48,770 nt of DNA, from NCBI GenBank assembly GCA_017396395.1, contig JAFQMF010000012.1, positions 1 to 48,770 of the forward strand, read 5' to 3'. A model generated the notes under the pieces. It made no database searches, was not told the origin of the DNA, and worked only from the letters and a program-made list of their open reading frames with translations. The stretch is from Clostridia bacterium (GTDB taxonomy: Bacteria > Bacillota > Clostridia > RUG12999). The position numbers were made by a program, and so were the translations under genes. Shown piece after piece: positions 25,056-33,146 of the stretch. Each line of letters opens with the position of its first letter. The first letter of the stretch is position 1.

Positions 25056-27689
25056 TTATTTACTGTATTTTCTTTGGAAGAACTTTACTATTTCTACAAT
25101 GGGAATAATAGTTGCACCAAGAAGCACAGCTACTAAATATTCTTTAAGGCTAACGCTGGTAAGTCCAAAAGCCTTTGCAATAAAAGGAACTTCACAAACT
25201 ATTGTGGTTGTAAATAATGAGAAAAATGATGCTATATACAGTGTTGGATTGCTTGTATTTAGCTTAAATATACTCTGACGCTGTGACCTCATATTCAAGC
25301 TGTGAAAAATTTCTGCCATTGACATAGTCAAAAATGCCATAGTCATACCGTCACGGCTGTCTGCGATTTCCCATACGCCTGATTCCATATAGTGACCTAT
25401 AAAGTAGGAAACAAGTGTAACAATAGTTACCAGTAAGCCTTCGTATGCAATATCAAAAGCCATACCATCAGAGAACAATCCTGATTTTGAAGAGCGTGGC
25501 TTTCGTTTCATAATATTTTTTTCTGCTTTTTCCATGCCAAGGGATAAGGCGGGGAAGGTATCAGTTACAAGGTTTATCCATAATAAATGTACAGGCTTTA
25601 AAATTGTAAATCCTAACAGTGTAGCGGTGAAAATACTAAGAACCTCGCTAAGATTTGAACCAAGAAGGAATTGAATGGCTTTTCGGATATTATCATATAT
25701 TCGTCTTCCTTCCTCAACAGCATTTACTATAGTTGCAAAGTTGTCGTCTGCAAGTACCATATCAGCAACATTTTTTGTAACATCCGTTCCTGTAATACCC
25801 ATACCAACACCTATATCCGCTGATTTAATTGAGGGTGCATCATTTACACCGTCACCTGTCATAGCGGTTATATATCCGGCTTTTTTCCAGGCGTTTACAA
25901 TACGAGTTTTATGTTCGGGCTGAACTCTGGCATAAACGCTGATATCCATAAATTTCTTTTGGAATTCTTCATCGCTCATCTCACTAAGCATAGCACCTGT
26001 TATAGCATTACTGCTATCTGTAATTATACCAAGCTCTTTTGCAATTGCAACAGCAGTATCAATATGGTCGCCTGTGATCATAATAGGACGAATTCCTGCA
26101 TTTTTACATTCTATAATTGCATCTTTAACTTCAGGGCGAACAGGGTCAATCATTCCGCAAAGACCTACAAAGCATAGGTCCTTTTCTAGGTTGCTTGGTT
26201 CAAAATTATCTGGTTCAATTTCCCATTTTCGCATAGCACAGGCAAGAACACGAAGTGCCTTATCTGCCATTTCTTTATTGGCAGATAAGATTTCCTGCTT
26301 ATAGCTGTCTGTCATTTCATATACTGTACCATCTTTAATATAGTACTTACATTTGTCAACTACAACGTCGGGGGCACCCTTTGTAAACTGGATAATCTCG
26401 CCATTTTTATTATGAACAGTGGACATCATTTTACGCATTGAATCAAAGGGAGCTTCGCCTATTCTGGGCAGTTCTTCTTTCAGCATATTTTTGCTTTTGC
26501 CTAATTTTCCTGTCCATTCAACAAGTGCAGCTTCTGTTGGCTCACCTGTAACATTACCATCCTCATCCTGCTGAGCATCACTGCAAAGAGCCATTTTTGA
26601 AGCGATATCCTCTTCATTTTCACCAAAATAATCTACCACAGTCATTTTATTTTGGGTTAAAGTACCTGTTTTATCTGAACAAATAATCTGAGCACAGCCA
26701 AGTGTTTCAACAGCAGTAAGCTTACGTATTATAGCACTTCGCTTTGACATATTGGTAACACCGATTGAAAGAACAACTGTAACAACTGCTGCCAGTCCTT
26801 CGGGAATAGCAGCTACTGCGAGTGAAACGGCTACCATAAAGGATTCTACTGCAAGGGAGGTACTAAAATCTCCTGCTCTAAGCAACTGAACACCAAATAC
26901 AATAATACAAATTCCAAGTACAATCCAGGTAAGAATTTTTGAAAGCTGATTTAATTTAATCTGCAAAGGAGTCTGACTTTCCTGAGCATTTGCAAGTGCA
27001 TCAGCAATTTTGCCCATTTCAGTATCCATACCTGTTGCTGTCACAACAGCAACACCTCTGCCATATACAACTGTTCCTCCCATATACAGCATATTTTTTC
27101 TGTCACCTAATGAAATGTCTTTCTGACCTTCTTTAAGGTTAATAATATCTATAAATTTTGTAACAGGAACAGATTCGCCGGTTAAAGCTGCTTCTTCAAC
27201 CTTTAAACTTGCACTTTCTATTATTCTTGCATCAGCAGGAATAGCGTCACCTGCTTCTAAATGTATTATATCACCCACAACTAAATCTTCACTGTATATA
27301 ACCTGAAGTTTTCCATCTCGTATAACTTTAGAGGTGGATGCGGACATTTCCTGAAGTGCTTCAATGGCCTTTTCGGCTTTGCTTTCCTGAAATACCCCCA
27401 AAACCGCATTAATAATTACAACGGACAAAATAATAATTACATCTGCAAAGCTTTCACCCTCTACTACAGCAAGGACACCGCTGATTGCAGCTGCTGCTAT
27501 TAAAATAATTATCATAGGGTCAGCAAGCTGAGATAAAAATCTTGCTAAAATAGATTTGCCTTTTGCGGCTTCTAGTTTGTTTTTTCCATTTTCTTCCAGC
27601 CTTTTTTTCGCCTGCACTGAAGATAAACCATTAATGCTTGTTTCTAATTCTTTTAATACATCTTCTTTTTCTTTACAATAGTAATACAT
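25056..27689 (-). CDS. P2A-type cation-transporting ATPase (Ca2+/Mn2+ type)
   Basis: An 877-residue P-type ATPase. It has the actuator motif ALTGESVPV, phosphorylation site CSDKTGTLTQ (Asp339), KGAPDVVV in the nucleotide domain, and the hinge TGDGVNDAPS. M4 reads AAIPEGLAAVVTVVLSIG and M6 NLVTDTFPALSLGME, the pattern of Ca2+-transporting P2A pumps. All ten membrane helices seem to be present. It exports divalent cations from the cytoplasm. GGAGG precedes the ATG. A yybP-ykoY riboswitch and terminator in its leader argue that Mn2+ is a physiological substrate or signal (inference). Confidence 0.92.
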   Translation of the reverse strand: MYYYCKEKEDVLKELETSINGLSSVQAKKRLEENGKNKLEAAKGKSILARFLSQLADPMIIILIAAAAISGVLAVVEGESFADVIIILSVVIINAVLGVFQESKAEKAIEALQEMSASTSKVIRDGKLQVIYSEDLVVGDIIHLEAGDAIPADARIIESASLKVEEAALTGESVPVTKFIDIINLKEGQKDISLGDRKNMLYMGGTVVYGRGVAVVTATGMDTEMGKIADALANAQESQTPLQIKLNQLSKILTWIVLGICIIVFGVQLLRAGDFSTSLAVESFMVAVSLAVAAIPEGLAAVVTVVLSIGVTNMSKRSAIIRKLTAVETLGCAQIICSDKTGTLTQNKMTVVDYFGENEEDIASKMALCSDAQQDEDGNVTGEPTEAALVEWTGKLGKSKNMLKEELPRIGEAPFDSMRKMMSTVHNKNGEIIQFTKGAPDVVVDKCKYYIKDGTVYEMTDSYKQEILSANKEMADKALRVLACAMRKWEIEPDNFEPSNLEKDLCFVGLCGMIDPVRPEVKDAIIECKNAGIRPIMITGDHIDTAVAIAKELGIITDSSNAITGAMLSEMSDEEFQKKFMDISVYARVQPEHKTRIVNAWKKAGYITAMTGDGVNDAPSIKSADIGVGMGITGTDVTKNVADMVLADDNFATIVNAVEEGRRIYDNIRKAIQFLLGSNLSEVLSIFTATLLGFTILKPVHLLWINLVTDTFPALSLGMEKAEKNIMKRKPRSSKSGLFSDGMAFDIAYEGLLVTIVTLVSYFIGHYMESGVWEIADSRDGMTMAFLTMSMAEIFHSLNMRSQRQSIFKLNTSNPTLYIASFFSLFTTTIVCEVPFIAKAFGLTSVSLKEYLVAVLLGATIIPIVEIVKFFQRKYSK

Positions 27690-27738
27690 AATATCCTCCT
27701 TTATAACTTATTATTAGAATATAAATAATATTTAAACA

Positions 27739-27781
27739 TATAAAAGACTCAGGGATAGTTTTTTGCTATCTCCTGAGTCTT
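27739..27781 (-). terminator. Riboswitch expression-platform terminator
   Basis: On the minus strand, GACTCAGGAGATAG pairs with CTATCCCTGAGTC across a short A-rich loop and is followed by TTTT. The left arm can instead pair with GGAGTC (about 27798-27804), just after the aptamer, giving a plausible antiterminator. Confidence 0.8.
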
Positions 27782-27799
27782 GCAATTTAAAACAAGCCA

Positions 27800-27870
27800 G
27801 ACTCCTGTTTTAAAGAGCCATGATGTTGACGTTGTTCCATATTTATGCTTGCTACTCCCTCTTAAGACAT
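27800..27870 (-). promoter_or_regulatory. yybP-ykoY (Mn2+) riboswitch aptamer
   Basis: Reading the minus strand, the leader has GAGGGAGTAGC then ACGTCAACATCATGGCTCTTT, matching the two conserved internal-loop strands of the yybP-ykoY class (GGGGAGUAGC and CGUCAACAUC). UUAAGAG and CUCUUUAA can close helix P1. Known members sense Mn2+ and usually turn genes on for Mn2+ export (MntP, TerC, P-type ATPases). Here the next gene is a P2A ATPase. Confidence 0.82.
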
Positions 27871-27876
27871 ATACTA

Positions 27877-27905
27877 ATTTTACCATAATTACTAAATAAA
27901 GTCAA
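27877..27905 (-). promoter_or_regulatory. Promoter of the riboswitch-ATPase transcript
   Basis: Minus strand TTGACT (27905-27900), 17-bp spacer, TAAAAT (27882-27877), just upstream of the aptamer. Confidence 0.75.
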
Positions 27906-27934
27906 GAAAAAACTCTCATAAATACTTATGAGAG
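27906..27934 (-). terminator. Terminator of the SIS/YjbQ/transaldolase operon
   Basis: Perfect 9-bp stem (CTCTCATAA / TTATGAGAG, 27913-27934) with a 4-nt loop; on the minus strand it is followed by TTTTTT. It abuts the ATPase promoter. Confidence 0.8.
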
Positions 27935-27957
27935 CTTTTCTTATAATATGAATAGTG

Positions 27958-28629
27958 TTAATCTAATAATGTTTTTTGACCATATGTTTTAATTCTGTCA
28001 GCCTCAAAAGCTTCCAGAGCACTGTCTGTCATAGGATGCGAGATAAGAGCTTTTAAAATATCAGCACTTACTGTAACACTGTGACATCCAACACAGGAAC
28101 ATTTATGTACCTGTTCAGCATTTTTAAAGCTTGCAGCAAGAACCTTGCAATCAAGTTTGTAATAGTCAAGTTGTTTTACAATCTCTGCCACAACATTTGT
28201 GCCGTCACCAATAATATTATCAAGACGATTAACATATGGAGCAACAAATGAAGCACCTGCTTTTGCGGCAATAAGAGCCTGTGCGGGAGTAAATATTGTT
28301 GTCATAGTAACACCAATACCAAGCTTTTTAAGCTCCATTGTAGCTTTAAGACCTTCCTCGCCGATAGGAATTTTTATATAAAAAACTCCGCCGCATTCTT
28401 TTTTTAGCAGTTTTGCCTCTTCTATCATATCTTCTGCCGTTTTTTGTACAGTCTGTACATGAAGCATTTTATCTTCACCAATAATATGGCGTATTTCCTT
28501 TAATGTTTCGCGGAAATGTTTACCTTCTTTAGATATAATAGAAGGGTTTGTTGTAACACCTGCAAGAGGATAAAACTCGTTACAATGTTTTATGTCTTCA
28601 ATATTTGCAGTGTCAAGAATATATAACAT
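27958..28629 (-). CDS. Transaldolase-like protein (fructose-6-phosphate aldolase family)
   Basis: A 223-residue TIM-barrel protein of the FSA/TalC branch. It has LYILDTANIEDIK, the GVTTNPSII motif, FYIKIPIGEEGLKA with the Schiff-base Lys, TTIFTPAQALIAAKAGA, PYVNRLDNI and LAASFKNAEQV. Short length and the absence of the TalB dimer extension fit FSA-type enzymes. It would cleave or form a C-C bond between dihydroxyacetone-type and aldehyde phosphates. It is the third gene of a minus-strand operon with an SIS isomerase and YjbQ. The natural substrate is not known. Confidence 0.88.
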   Translation of the reverse strand: MLYILDTANIEDIKHCNEFYPLAGVTTNPSIISKEGKHFRETLKEIRHIIGEDKMLHVQTVQKTAEDMIEEAKLLKKECGGVFYIKIPIGEEGLKATMELKKLGIGVTMTTIFTPAQALIAAKAGASFVAPYVNRLDNIIGDGTNVVAEIVKQLDYYKLDCKVLAASFKNAEQVHKCSCVGCHSVTVSADILKALISHPMTDSALEAFEADRIKTYGQKTLLD

Positions 28630-28689
28630 TGTTATTCTCCAATCCGTACCATATTTTAATATATGGATTTTATATAAGCCTTTTAAAAA

Positions 28690-29310
28690 TTATCTTTCAA
28701 GCTGAAGGTCATAATGAACATCATATGCCTTTTCTTCTTCTGTGAATTTGTGACGTGTATTAATAACTTCGCCGTTATTCCACTTTCTGTCACCTACATC
28801 CTCAGTTGTACCCATAACTGTAACATTTACCTGACGACGACGAGCAATTACATGGTCCCAGTCAATAAAGTAAACGTGTGCAAACTGACCACCATCAACA
28901 ACACCGTCTTTAATTGTTAAAGATTCGCTTCTTCCAAAGAAACAGCTGCGAAGATGTCCGTCTGTATTCATACTTGAGTAATCGCCTGGTTCATTAACGT
29001 ATCTGCCGTACTGAGCATGGATAGGTCCAGGATGGCGATACTGATGTTCTTCTGCAAAATCAGGAATCATCTTTCTCATAATGTCAAGTAAGTCGTGCTG
29101 TAAAAATTCAAGGTCAAATGAATCAATGTCATGAGAACATTCCTGAACCATTACAGAACAAGTTGTATGGTGAGATACAACGCTTACTGTACCGTTTTTA
29201 ACGCCAGATGCTGCTACAATTTCTTTTACTTCCTTAGAAATGTCGTGGAATGTAGGTATCCAGCCTCTTGATTGCAACTCGATTTCTTTCTGAAAAACTT
29301 TAAATTCCAT
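28690..29310 (-). CDS. YjbQ/UPF0047 family protein
   Basis: A 206-residue protein with the UPF0047 core: SVVSHHTTCSVMVQE, HDLLDIM, and NTDGHLRSCFFGRSESLTIK, followed by GQFAHVYFIDWD. YjbQ family members show weak thiamin-phosphate synthase activity, but their true role is unsettled. This one is longer than the usual ~130-140 residues, with an insertion in the middle and a C-terminal extension. AAAAGGAG-like bases precede the ATG. It lies between the SIS isomerase and transaldolase genes, so a sugar-phosphate link is suggested. Confidence 0.87.
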   Translation of the reverse strand: MEFKVFQKEIELQSRGWIPTFHDISKEVKEIVAASGVKNGTVSVVSHHTTCSVMVQECSHDIDSFDLEFLQHDLLDIMRKMIPDFAEEHQYRHPGPIHAQYGRYVNEPGDYSSMNTDGHLRSCFFGRSESLTIKDGVVDGGQFAHVYFIDWDHVIARRRQVNVTVMGTTEDVGDRKWNNGEVINTRHKFTEEEKAYDVHYDLQLER

Positions 29311-29337
29311 TTTTAAAATCTCCTTTTTATATAAAAT

Positions 29338-29934
29338 TTATTTTTGATTAAGTCGTTCTCCCACAGCACCGCCTGGATGAATTAAAGCAAACTGTTCATT
29401 TTTATAATCAGTTTCTTCTATTAATGCGGTCTGAAGAATGTGGAATATAACACAAAGGGAAGTGGAAGAAGTTGTACCCTGAGAGTTATATTTATCAGTT
29501 TCTCTGTTAACATACTGCTTTAATACAACGTCTGCACCTTTTGCAAGGGGAGAGTCTAAGTTTTCTGTAACAGTGATTATTTTAACACCTTTTGTTTTGC
29601 ATATATCAAGAATGGGAAGAAGCTCTTTTGTTTTGCCCCCTCTTGATGCAAACACCATAACATCTCCTTTAGTTAAAAAGCCTGTCCCGCCATGTACTGC
29701 TTCAGCAGGGGAAACAAATTTTGCAGGCTGTTCGATGCAACACATAAGATGAGCAAAATGCTGACATATAATTCCTGAATGTCCGCATCCGCTTACGCCG
29801 ATTCTTGGAGCATTCTTAAGAAGCTCAACAGCTTTTTCGTAGCTTTCTTCATCAAAATATCTTTCCATTTCACAGATGCACTCGGATTCAATTTTAAAAA
29901 CATCTGTCATAGATTTCAAGGTTTCTTTTTTCAT
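29338..29934 (-). CDS. SIS-domain sugar isomerase (KpsF/GutQ-like, no CBS domains)
   Basis: A 198-residue SIS-domain protein. It has ISVSG-like SGCGHSGIICQHFAHL, FASRGGKTKELLPIL, ITVTENLDSPLAKGADV and the C-terminal IHPGGAVGERL, which resembles the HPGGALG of arabinose-5-phosphate isomerases. CBS domains are absent. Family members interconvert aldose and ketose phosphates. It is the first gene of a three-gene minus-strand operon. AAAGG precedes the ATG. Confidence 0.85.
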   Translation of the reverse strand: MKKETLKSMTDVFKIESECICEMERYFDEESYEKAVELLKNAPRIGVSGCGHSGIICQHFAHLMCCIEQPAKFVSPAEAVHGGTGFLTKGDVMVFASRGGKTKELLPILDICKTKGVKIITVTENLDSPLAKGADVVLKQYVNRETDKYNSQGTTSSTSLCVIFHILQTALIEETDYKNEQFALIHPGGAVGERLNQK

Positions 29935-30005
29935 AATAATTATTACCTTTCAAAAAAGAAATAAGTAAAACATTGTTTGCATTTTACTTTCGTTTTCTTC
30001 CGTTT

Positions 30006-30034
30006 ATGTTATCACATAAATTGTTTTTTGTCAA
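30006..30034 (-). promoter_or_regulatory. Promoter of the SIS/YjbQ/transaldolase operon
   Basis: Minus strand TTGACA (30034-30029), 17-bp spacer, TAACAT (30011-30006), 72 bp before the SIS gene. Confidence 0.7.
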
Positions 30035-30054
30035 TAGATTTTAGCGTAAAAATG

Positions 30055-30083
30055 AGCCGTAAAAGAAAATATCTTAAACGGCT
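30055..30083 (-). terminator. Hairpin after the aspartase remnant
   Basis: AGCCGT (30055-30060) pairs with ACGGCT (30078-30083); on the minus strand CATTTTT follows. It is probably the old terminator of the decayed gene. Confidence 0.45.
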
Positions 30084-30092
30084 TAGTGGAGT

Positions 30093-30375
30093 TTAGGTCA
30101 TTTTATATATATCAAGAACTTTATTAAGGGTCTTTTCATCCATAAGTTTTTCTCAAAAACGATTTCTTTAATGGGTTTACAAGATTGTAATCTCCAAGAT
30201 TTCCTCCAAGTTTTTCTATTGCGATATTAGCCAGAACTTCGTTTATGTTCATACATTGTTGTTCCTGTAATTTTGAAATTGTTTTTGCACGGCAAAATTA
30301 AATACCATAGTATGCATTATTCTTGATCTCAAGATCACCTATATAATCTTTTTCAATTCTGTTATTAATTGACAT
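30093..30375 (-). pseudogene. aspA: Decayed aspartate ammonia-lyase (aspartase/fumarase family)
   Basis: On the minus strand, ATG 30375 begins MSINNRIEKDYIGDLEIKNN then AYYGI, the N-terminus of aspartases (RxEKDxLGExxVPxxAYYG). After a stop and frame change, MNINEVLANIAIEKLGGNLG then DYNLVNP matches the conserved GTSTNMNxNEVIANRA...GDY..VHP region. The end reads LMDEKTLNKVLDIYKMT, like the family C-terminus LxxxxLxxxLDPxxMT. Only about 280 of ~1400 bp remain, with internal deletions and stops. It fills most of the 29935-30494 interval. Confidence 0.8.
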
Positions 30376-30412
30376 AAAACCCCTGTTTTTCAACTGTTTT
30401 TGCAAATTTCCC

Positions 30413-30441
30413 TTGATTATAACATAAAGATATGATATAAT
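30413..30441 (+). promoter_or_regulatory. Promoter of the LysR gene
   Basis: TTGATT (30413-30418), 17-bp spacer, TATAAT (30436-30441), 53 bp before the chosen start. Confidence 0.7.
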
Positions 30442-30494
30442 CAAATACATATAAACATATGTTGACTATAAAATATTTTTACGAGGTGAAGATA

Positions 30495-31436
30495 ATGTTT
30501 GAGTATAAAGATTATATTTATGAAGTTTATTGTGAGGGAAGCTTTACAGCAGCATCACGTAAGCTGTTTATATCTCAGCCTGCTTTGTCCGCAACCGTTA
30601 AAAAAATGGAAGAAAAAATAGGTTGCGAAATTTTTGACAGAAGTACTACACCTGTCAGGCTTACAGAGGTGGGCAAGGCGTATATTGAAAGTGTTAAGAA
30701 AATAAGACTTATAGAACGTGAATTTGCCAACAGAGTATCAGATATAGCCAATTTAAATCAAGGGTCTGTGTCTATCGGCGGAACAAATTTTGTGTTTTCT
30801 TGTATATTGCCCGAAATTTTAAAAAAGTTTTCAAATAAATATCCAAAAATTAAGGTGAGCCTTTCAGAGTCTTTTTCAGATGATTTAAAAGATAAGGCAA
30901 TAAAAGATTCACTTGACATAATTGTTGATTATGATTTTGATGAAAAAATTTTTAAAACCTACCCGCTAAAAAATGAAAAAATATATATTTCTGCAGGAAA
31001 CAATTCTGCTGTTGCACAAAGGCTTAAAGAGCTTGCAATGACCAGAGAGGATATAAAAAACGGAAATGAAAAAAATTTCGAAAAAGTAAGCATTACTGAG
31101 TTTGCAGATGAAGATTTTCTTCTTTTAAAACGCGGAAACAATATGCATGAACACGCTATGAGTATTTTTCATGAAGCAGGCGTTGTTCCTAACGTAAAAA
31201 TGTTTGTTGACCAGATGAAAACTTCCTTTGAACTTTCTAGGTTCGAACTTGGTGTTGCTTTTGTAACGGACACTCTGATATTTAATTCACATATGAAAGA
31301 TGTTGTATTTTTCAGACTTGACACAAAATTCGACAGCAGAACTGCTAAAATAGCTGTAAAAAGGAATAGCTATACCTCAGGCTGCATTGAAAAATTTATT
31401 GCTTTGTCAAGGGGTGAAGAGGGGGAAATATATTGA
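30495..31436 (+). CDS. LysR-family transcriptional regulator
   Basis: A 313-residue regulator with an N-terminal winged helix-turn-helix (YIYEVYCEGSFTAASRKLFI, SQPALSATVKKMEEKIG) and a periplasmic-binding-type effector domain. Family members bind near a divergent target and need a small-molecule co-inducer. ATG 30495 has GAGGTGA upstream; the earlier in-frame ATG 30459 is rejected. It is divergent from a decayed aspartase and the SIS operon, and its stop codon overlaps the promoter of the ceramidase-like gene downstream. Either side could be its target. Confidence 0.9.
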   Translation: MFEYKDYIYEVYCEGSFTAASRKLFISQPALSATVKKMEEKIGCEIFDRSTTPVRLTEVGKAYIESVKKIRLIEREFANRVSDIANLNQGSVSIGGTNFVFSCILPEILKKFSNKYPKIKVSLSESFSDDLKDKAIKDSLDIIVDYDFDEKIFKTYPLKNEKIYISAGNNSAVAQRLKELAMTREDIKNGNEKNFEKVSITEFADEDFLLLKRGNNMHEHAMSIFHEAGVVPNVKMFVDQMKTSFELSRFELGVAFVTDTLIFNSHMKDVVFFRLDTKFDSRTAKIAVKRNSYTSGCIEKFIALSRGEEGEIY

Positions 31437-31461
31437 CAGTTACACCAGTTAGTGGTATAAT
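31433..31461 (+). promoter_or_regulatory. Promoter of the ceramidase-like gene, with inverted repeat in the spacer
   Basis: TTGACA (31433-31438) and TATAAT (31456-31461) are 17 bp apart. Within 31440-31458 an imperfect inverted repeat (TACACCA, 5 bp, TGGTATA; 6 of 7 pairs) fills the spacer and enters the -10 box, a good place for an operator. The -35 box overlaps the LysR stop codon. Confidence 0.7.
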
Positions 31462-31511
31462 ATTAAGAAGTTTATATTTATTTTTATTTTAAGACGAAAG
31501 AAGGAATATCC

Positions 31512-33020
31512 GTGAATAAATTAAAGATAGGATGGGCGGAGGAAAAATTTGAATTTACAAAGCCTGTTTCTCTAGATGGACAATTTGCAGAGAGAATATC
31601 AGAATATACAGAAAAACCTCTTTGCGTAACAGCGATGGCTGTGGAATCAAAAGGTGAACAGATGGTACTTTGCAGTGTTGATATAATCACGGTTACCTGT
31701 GTGCTTAATGACGCTGTACGAGATTTATTAAAAGATAACAAGCTGGGGCTTGACCCAATGAAAGTGGTTATCAGTGCAATTCATACTCATACTGGTCCGG
31801 GTTATACCGGAAGGGGTATAAACGCTGCTACAAGAGGAAGAAAAATTTCTACACCAAAGGCTATGTTTTTGGATTTTCTTCCTCCTGATATGAAGTATGT
31901 AGAAAGCATTAATATTTCTGATAATAATGACATTATGTCACGGGATGATGTATTAAAAGAGCTTACAGAAAAAATTGCAAAGGCTGTTCTAACTGCATGG
32001 GAGAACAGAAAAGAAGGTGGCTATGCAAATGCCTTTGGACGTGCACCTGTGGGAATGTGCAGAAGGGCAAAATACACAGATGGTTCTGCTAAAATGTGGG
32101 GGGATACAAATACAGCTGTATTTGACTCGATTGAAGGAGGCAGTGACAACGGAATAGAGCTTTTATACATATTTGACGCAAATAATAAGCTTACAGGAAT
32201 TGTAGCAAACCTTGCTTGTCCTGCACAGTGCATTCAGCATAGAAAAGTAATTTCTCCTGATTTCTGGGGTGAAGCTAAAATGCTTCTTAGAAAGGAATTT
32301 GGCGAGGATTTATATTTTCTTACTCTTTGCTCTGCTGCAGGCGACCAGTGTCCTGTTGACCTTGTAAGATGGGTTGAACCTGAAAGTGATGTTAATGACC
32401 CCAATATAACAAGAAATAATCCTTTATATCGTAAAGCAGACCCTTCAATGTTTGACTTAAAAGGTATGAAAAAAGTAGGCAGAAGAGTAGCTAACGAAAT
32501 TATTGATGTTTATAATGAAGAAAATCTTGAAATAAAGAAAGAAGCAGAGTTTGTTCATACGGTTGAAAGTGCTCATCTTCCTTTAAGAAGAGCAACACTG
32601 CAGGATGAAGCAAATGCTAAAAAAGCTATAAATGATTATATTCGTAATAAAAGCGGCGATGCAGATTATAATGATGTAGCCAATCAGCTTGTAAATCTTG
32701 GCATACTTCGCAGAATGGAGCTTCAGGAGGAAGTAGAAACTATTGATGCAGAACTTCATATTATCCGTCTTGGCAATATTGCTTTTGCTTCAAATCCATT
32801 TGAACTTTTCCTTGATTACGGCAATCAGATAAGAGCAAGAAGTAAAGCTGAGCAAACATTTTTAATTCAGCTTGCATGTGACTCTATGGGATATCTTCCA
32901 ACTAAAAAGGCGGAAGAAGGAGGACATTACAGTGCCTTTATTTCAAGCGGTTATGTTGGACATACAGGCGGAGAACAATTAGTCCGTGAAACATTAAAGG
33001 GAATAAATAAACTGTTTTAA
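31512..33020 (+). CDS. Neutral/alkaline ceramidase-like domain protein
   Basis: A 502-residue protein. The N-terminal part, with LKIGWAEEKFEF, VTAMAVESKGEQMVLCSVDI and ISAIHTHTGPGY, resembles the neutral/alkaline non-lysosomal ceramidase N-terminal domain (PF04734), including the His pair of the Zn site (HTHTGPG). Later CPAQCIQHRKVISPDFWGEA and LCSAAGDQCPVD fit the same fold. There is no signal peptide, so it is probably cytoplasmic and may act on another amide. The start is GTG 31512 after AAGGA. It has its own promoter downstream of a LysR gene. Confidence 0.8.
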   Translation: MNKLKIGWAEEKFEFTKPVSLDGQFAERISEYTEKPLCVTAMAVESKGEQMVLCSVDIITVTCVLNDAVRDLLKDNKLGLDPMKVVISAIHTHTGPGYTGRGINAATRGRKISTPKAMFLDFLPPDMKYVESINISDNNDIMSRDDVLKELTEKIAKAVLTAWENRKEGGYANAFGRAPVGMCRRAKYTDGSAKMWGDTNTAVFDSIEGGSDNGIELLYIFDANNKLTGIVANLACPAQCIQHRKVISPDFWGEAKMLLRKEFGEDLYFLTLCSAAGDQCPVDLVRWVEPESDVNDPNITRNNPLYRKADPSMFDLKGMKKVGRRVANEIIDVYNEENLEIKKEAEFVHTVESAHLPLRRATLQDEANAKKAINDYIRNKSGDADYNDVANQLVNLGILRRMELQEEVETIDAELHIIRLGNIAFASNPFELFLDYGNQIRARSKAEQTFLIQLACDSMGYLPTKKAEEGGHYSAFISSGYVGHTGGEQLVRETLKGINKLF

Positions 33021-33146
33021 TGCGGGGCGGAGGTTCTTTAATACAATTTTCTTTTAGGATTAACTATCAAGAAGCTTATCTTTACAAATAACTTATCATT
33101 TTAGAAAATTTTAAGAGCATATTTGAAATGAAAGGGTGTTAGTAAT

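Noticed and set aside
27739..27870. T-box or S-box leader upstream of the ATPase gene
   Set aside because: No T-box sequence or SAM motifs are seen; the two conserved yybP-ykoY strands fit better.
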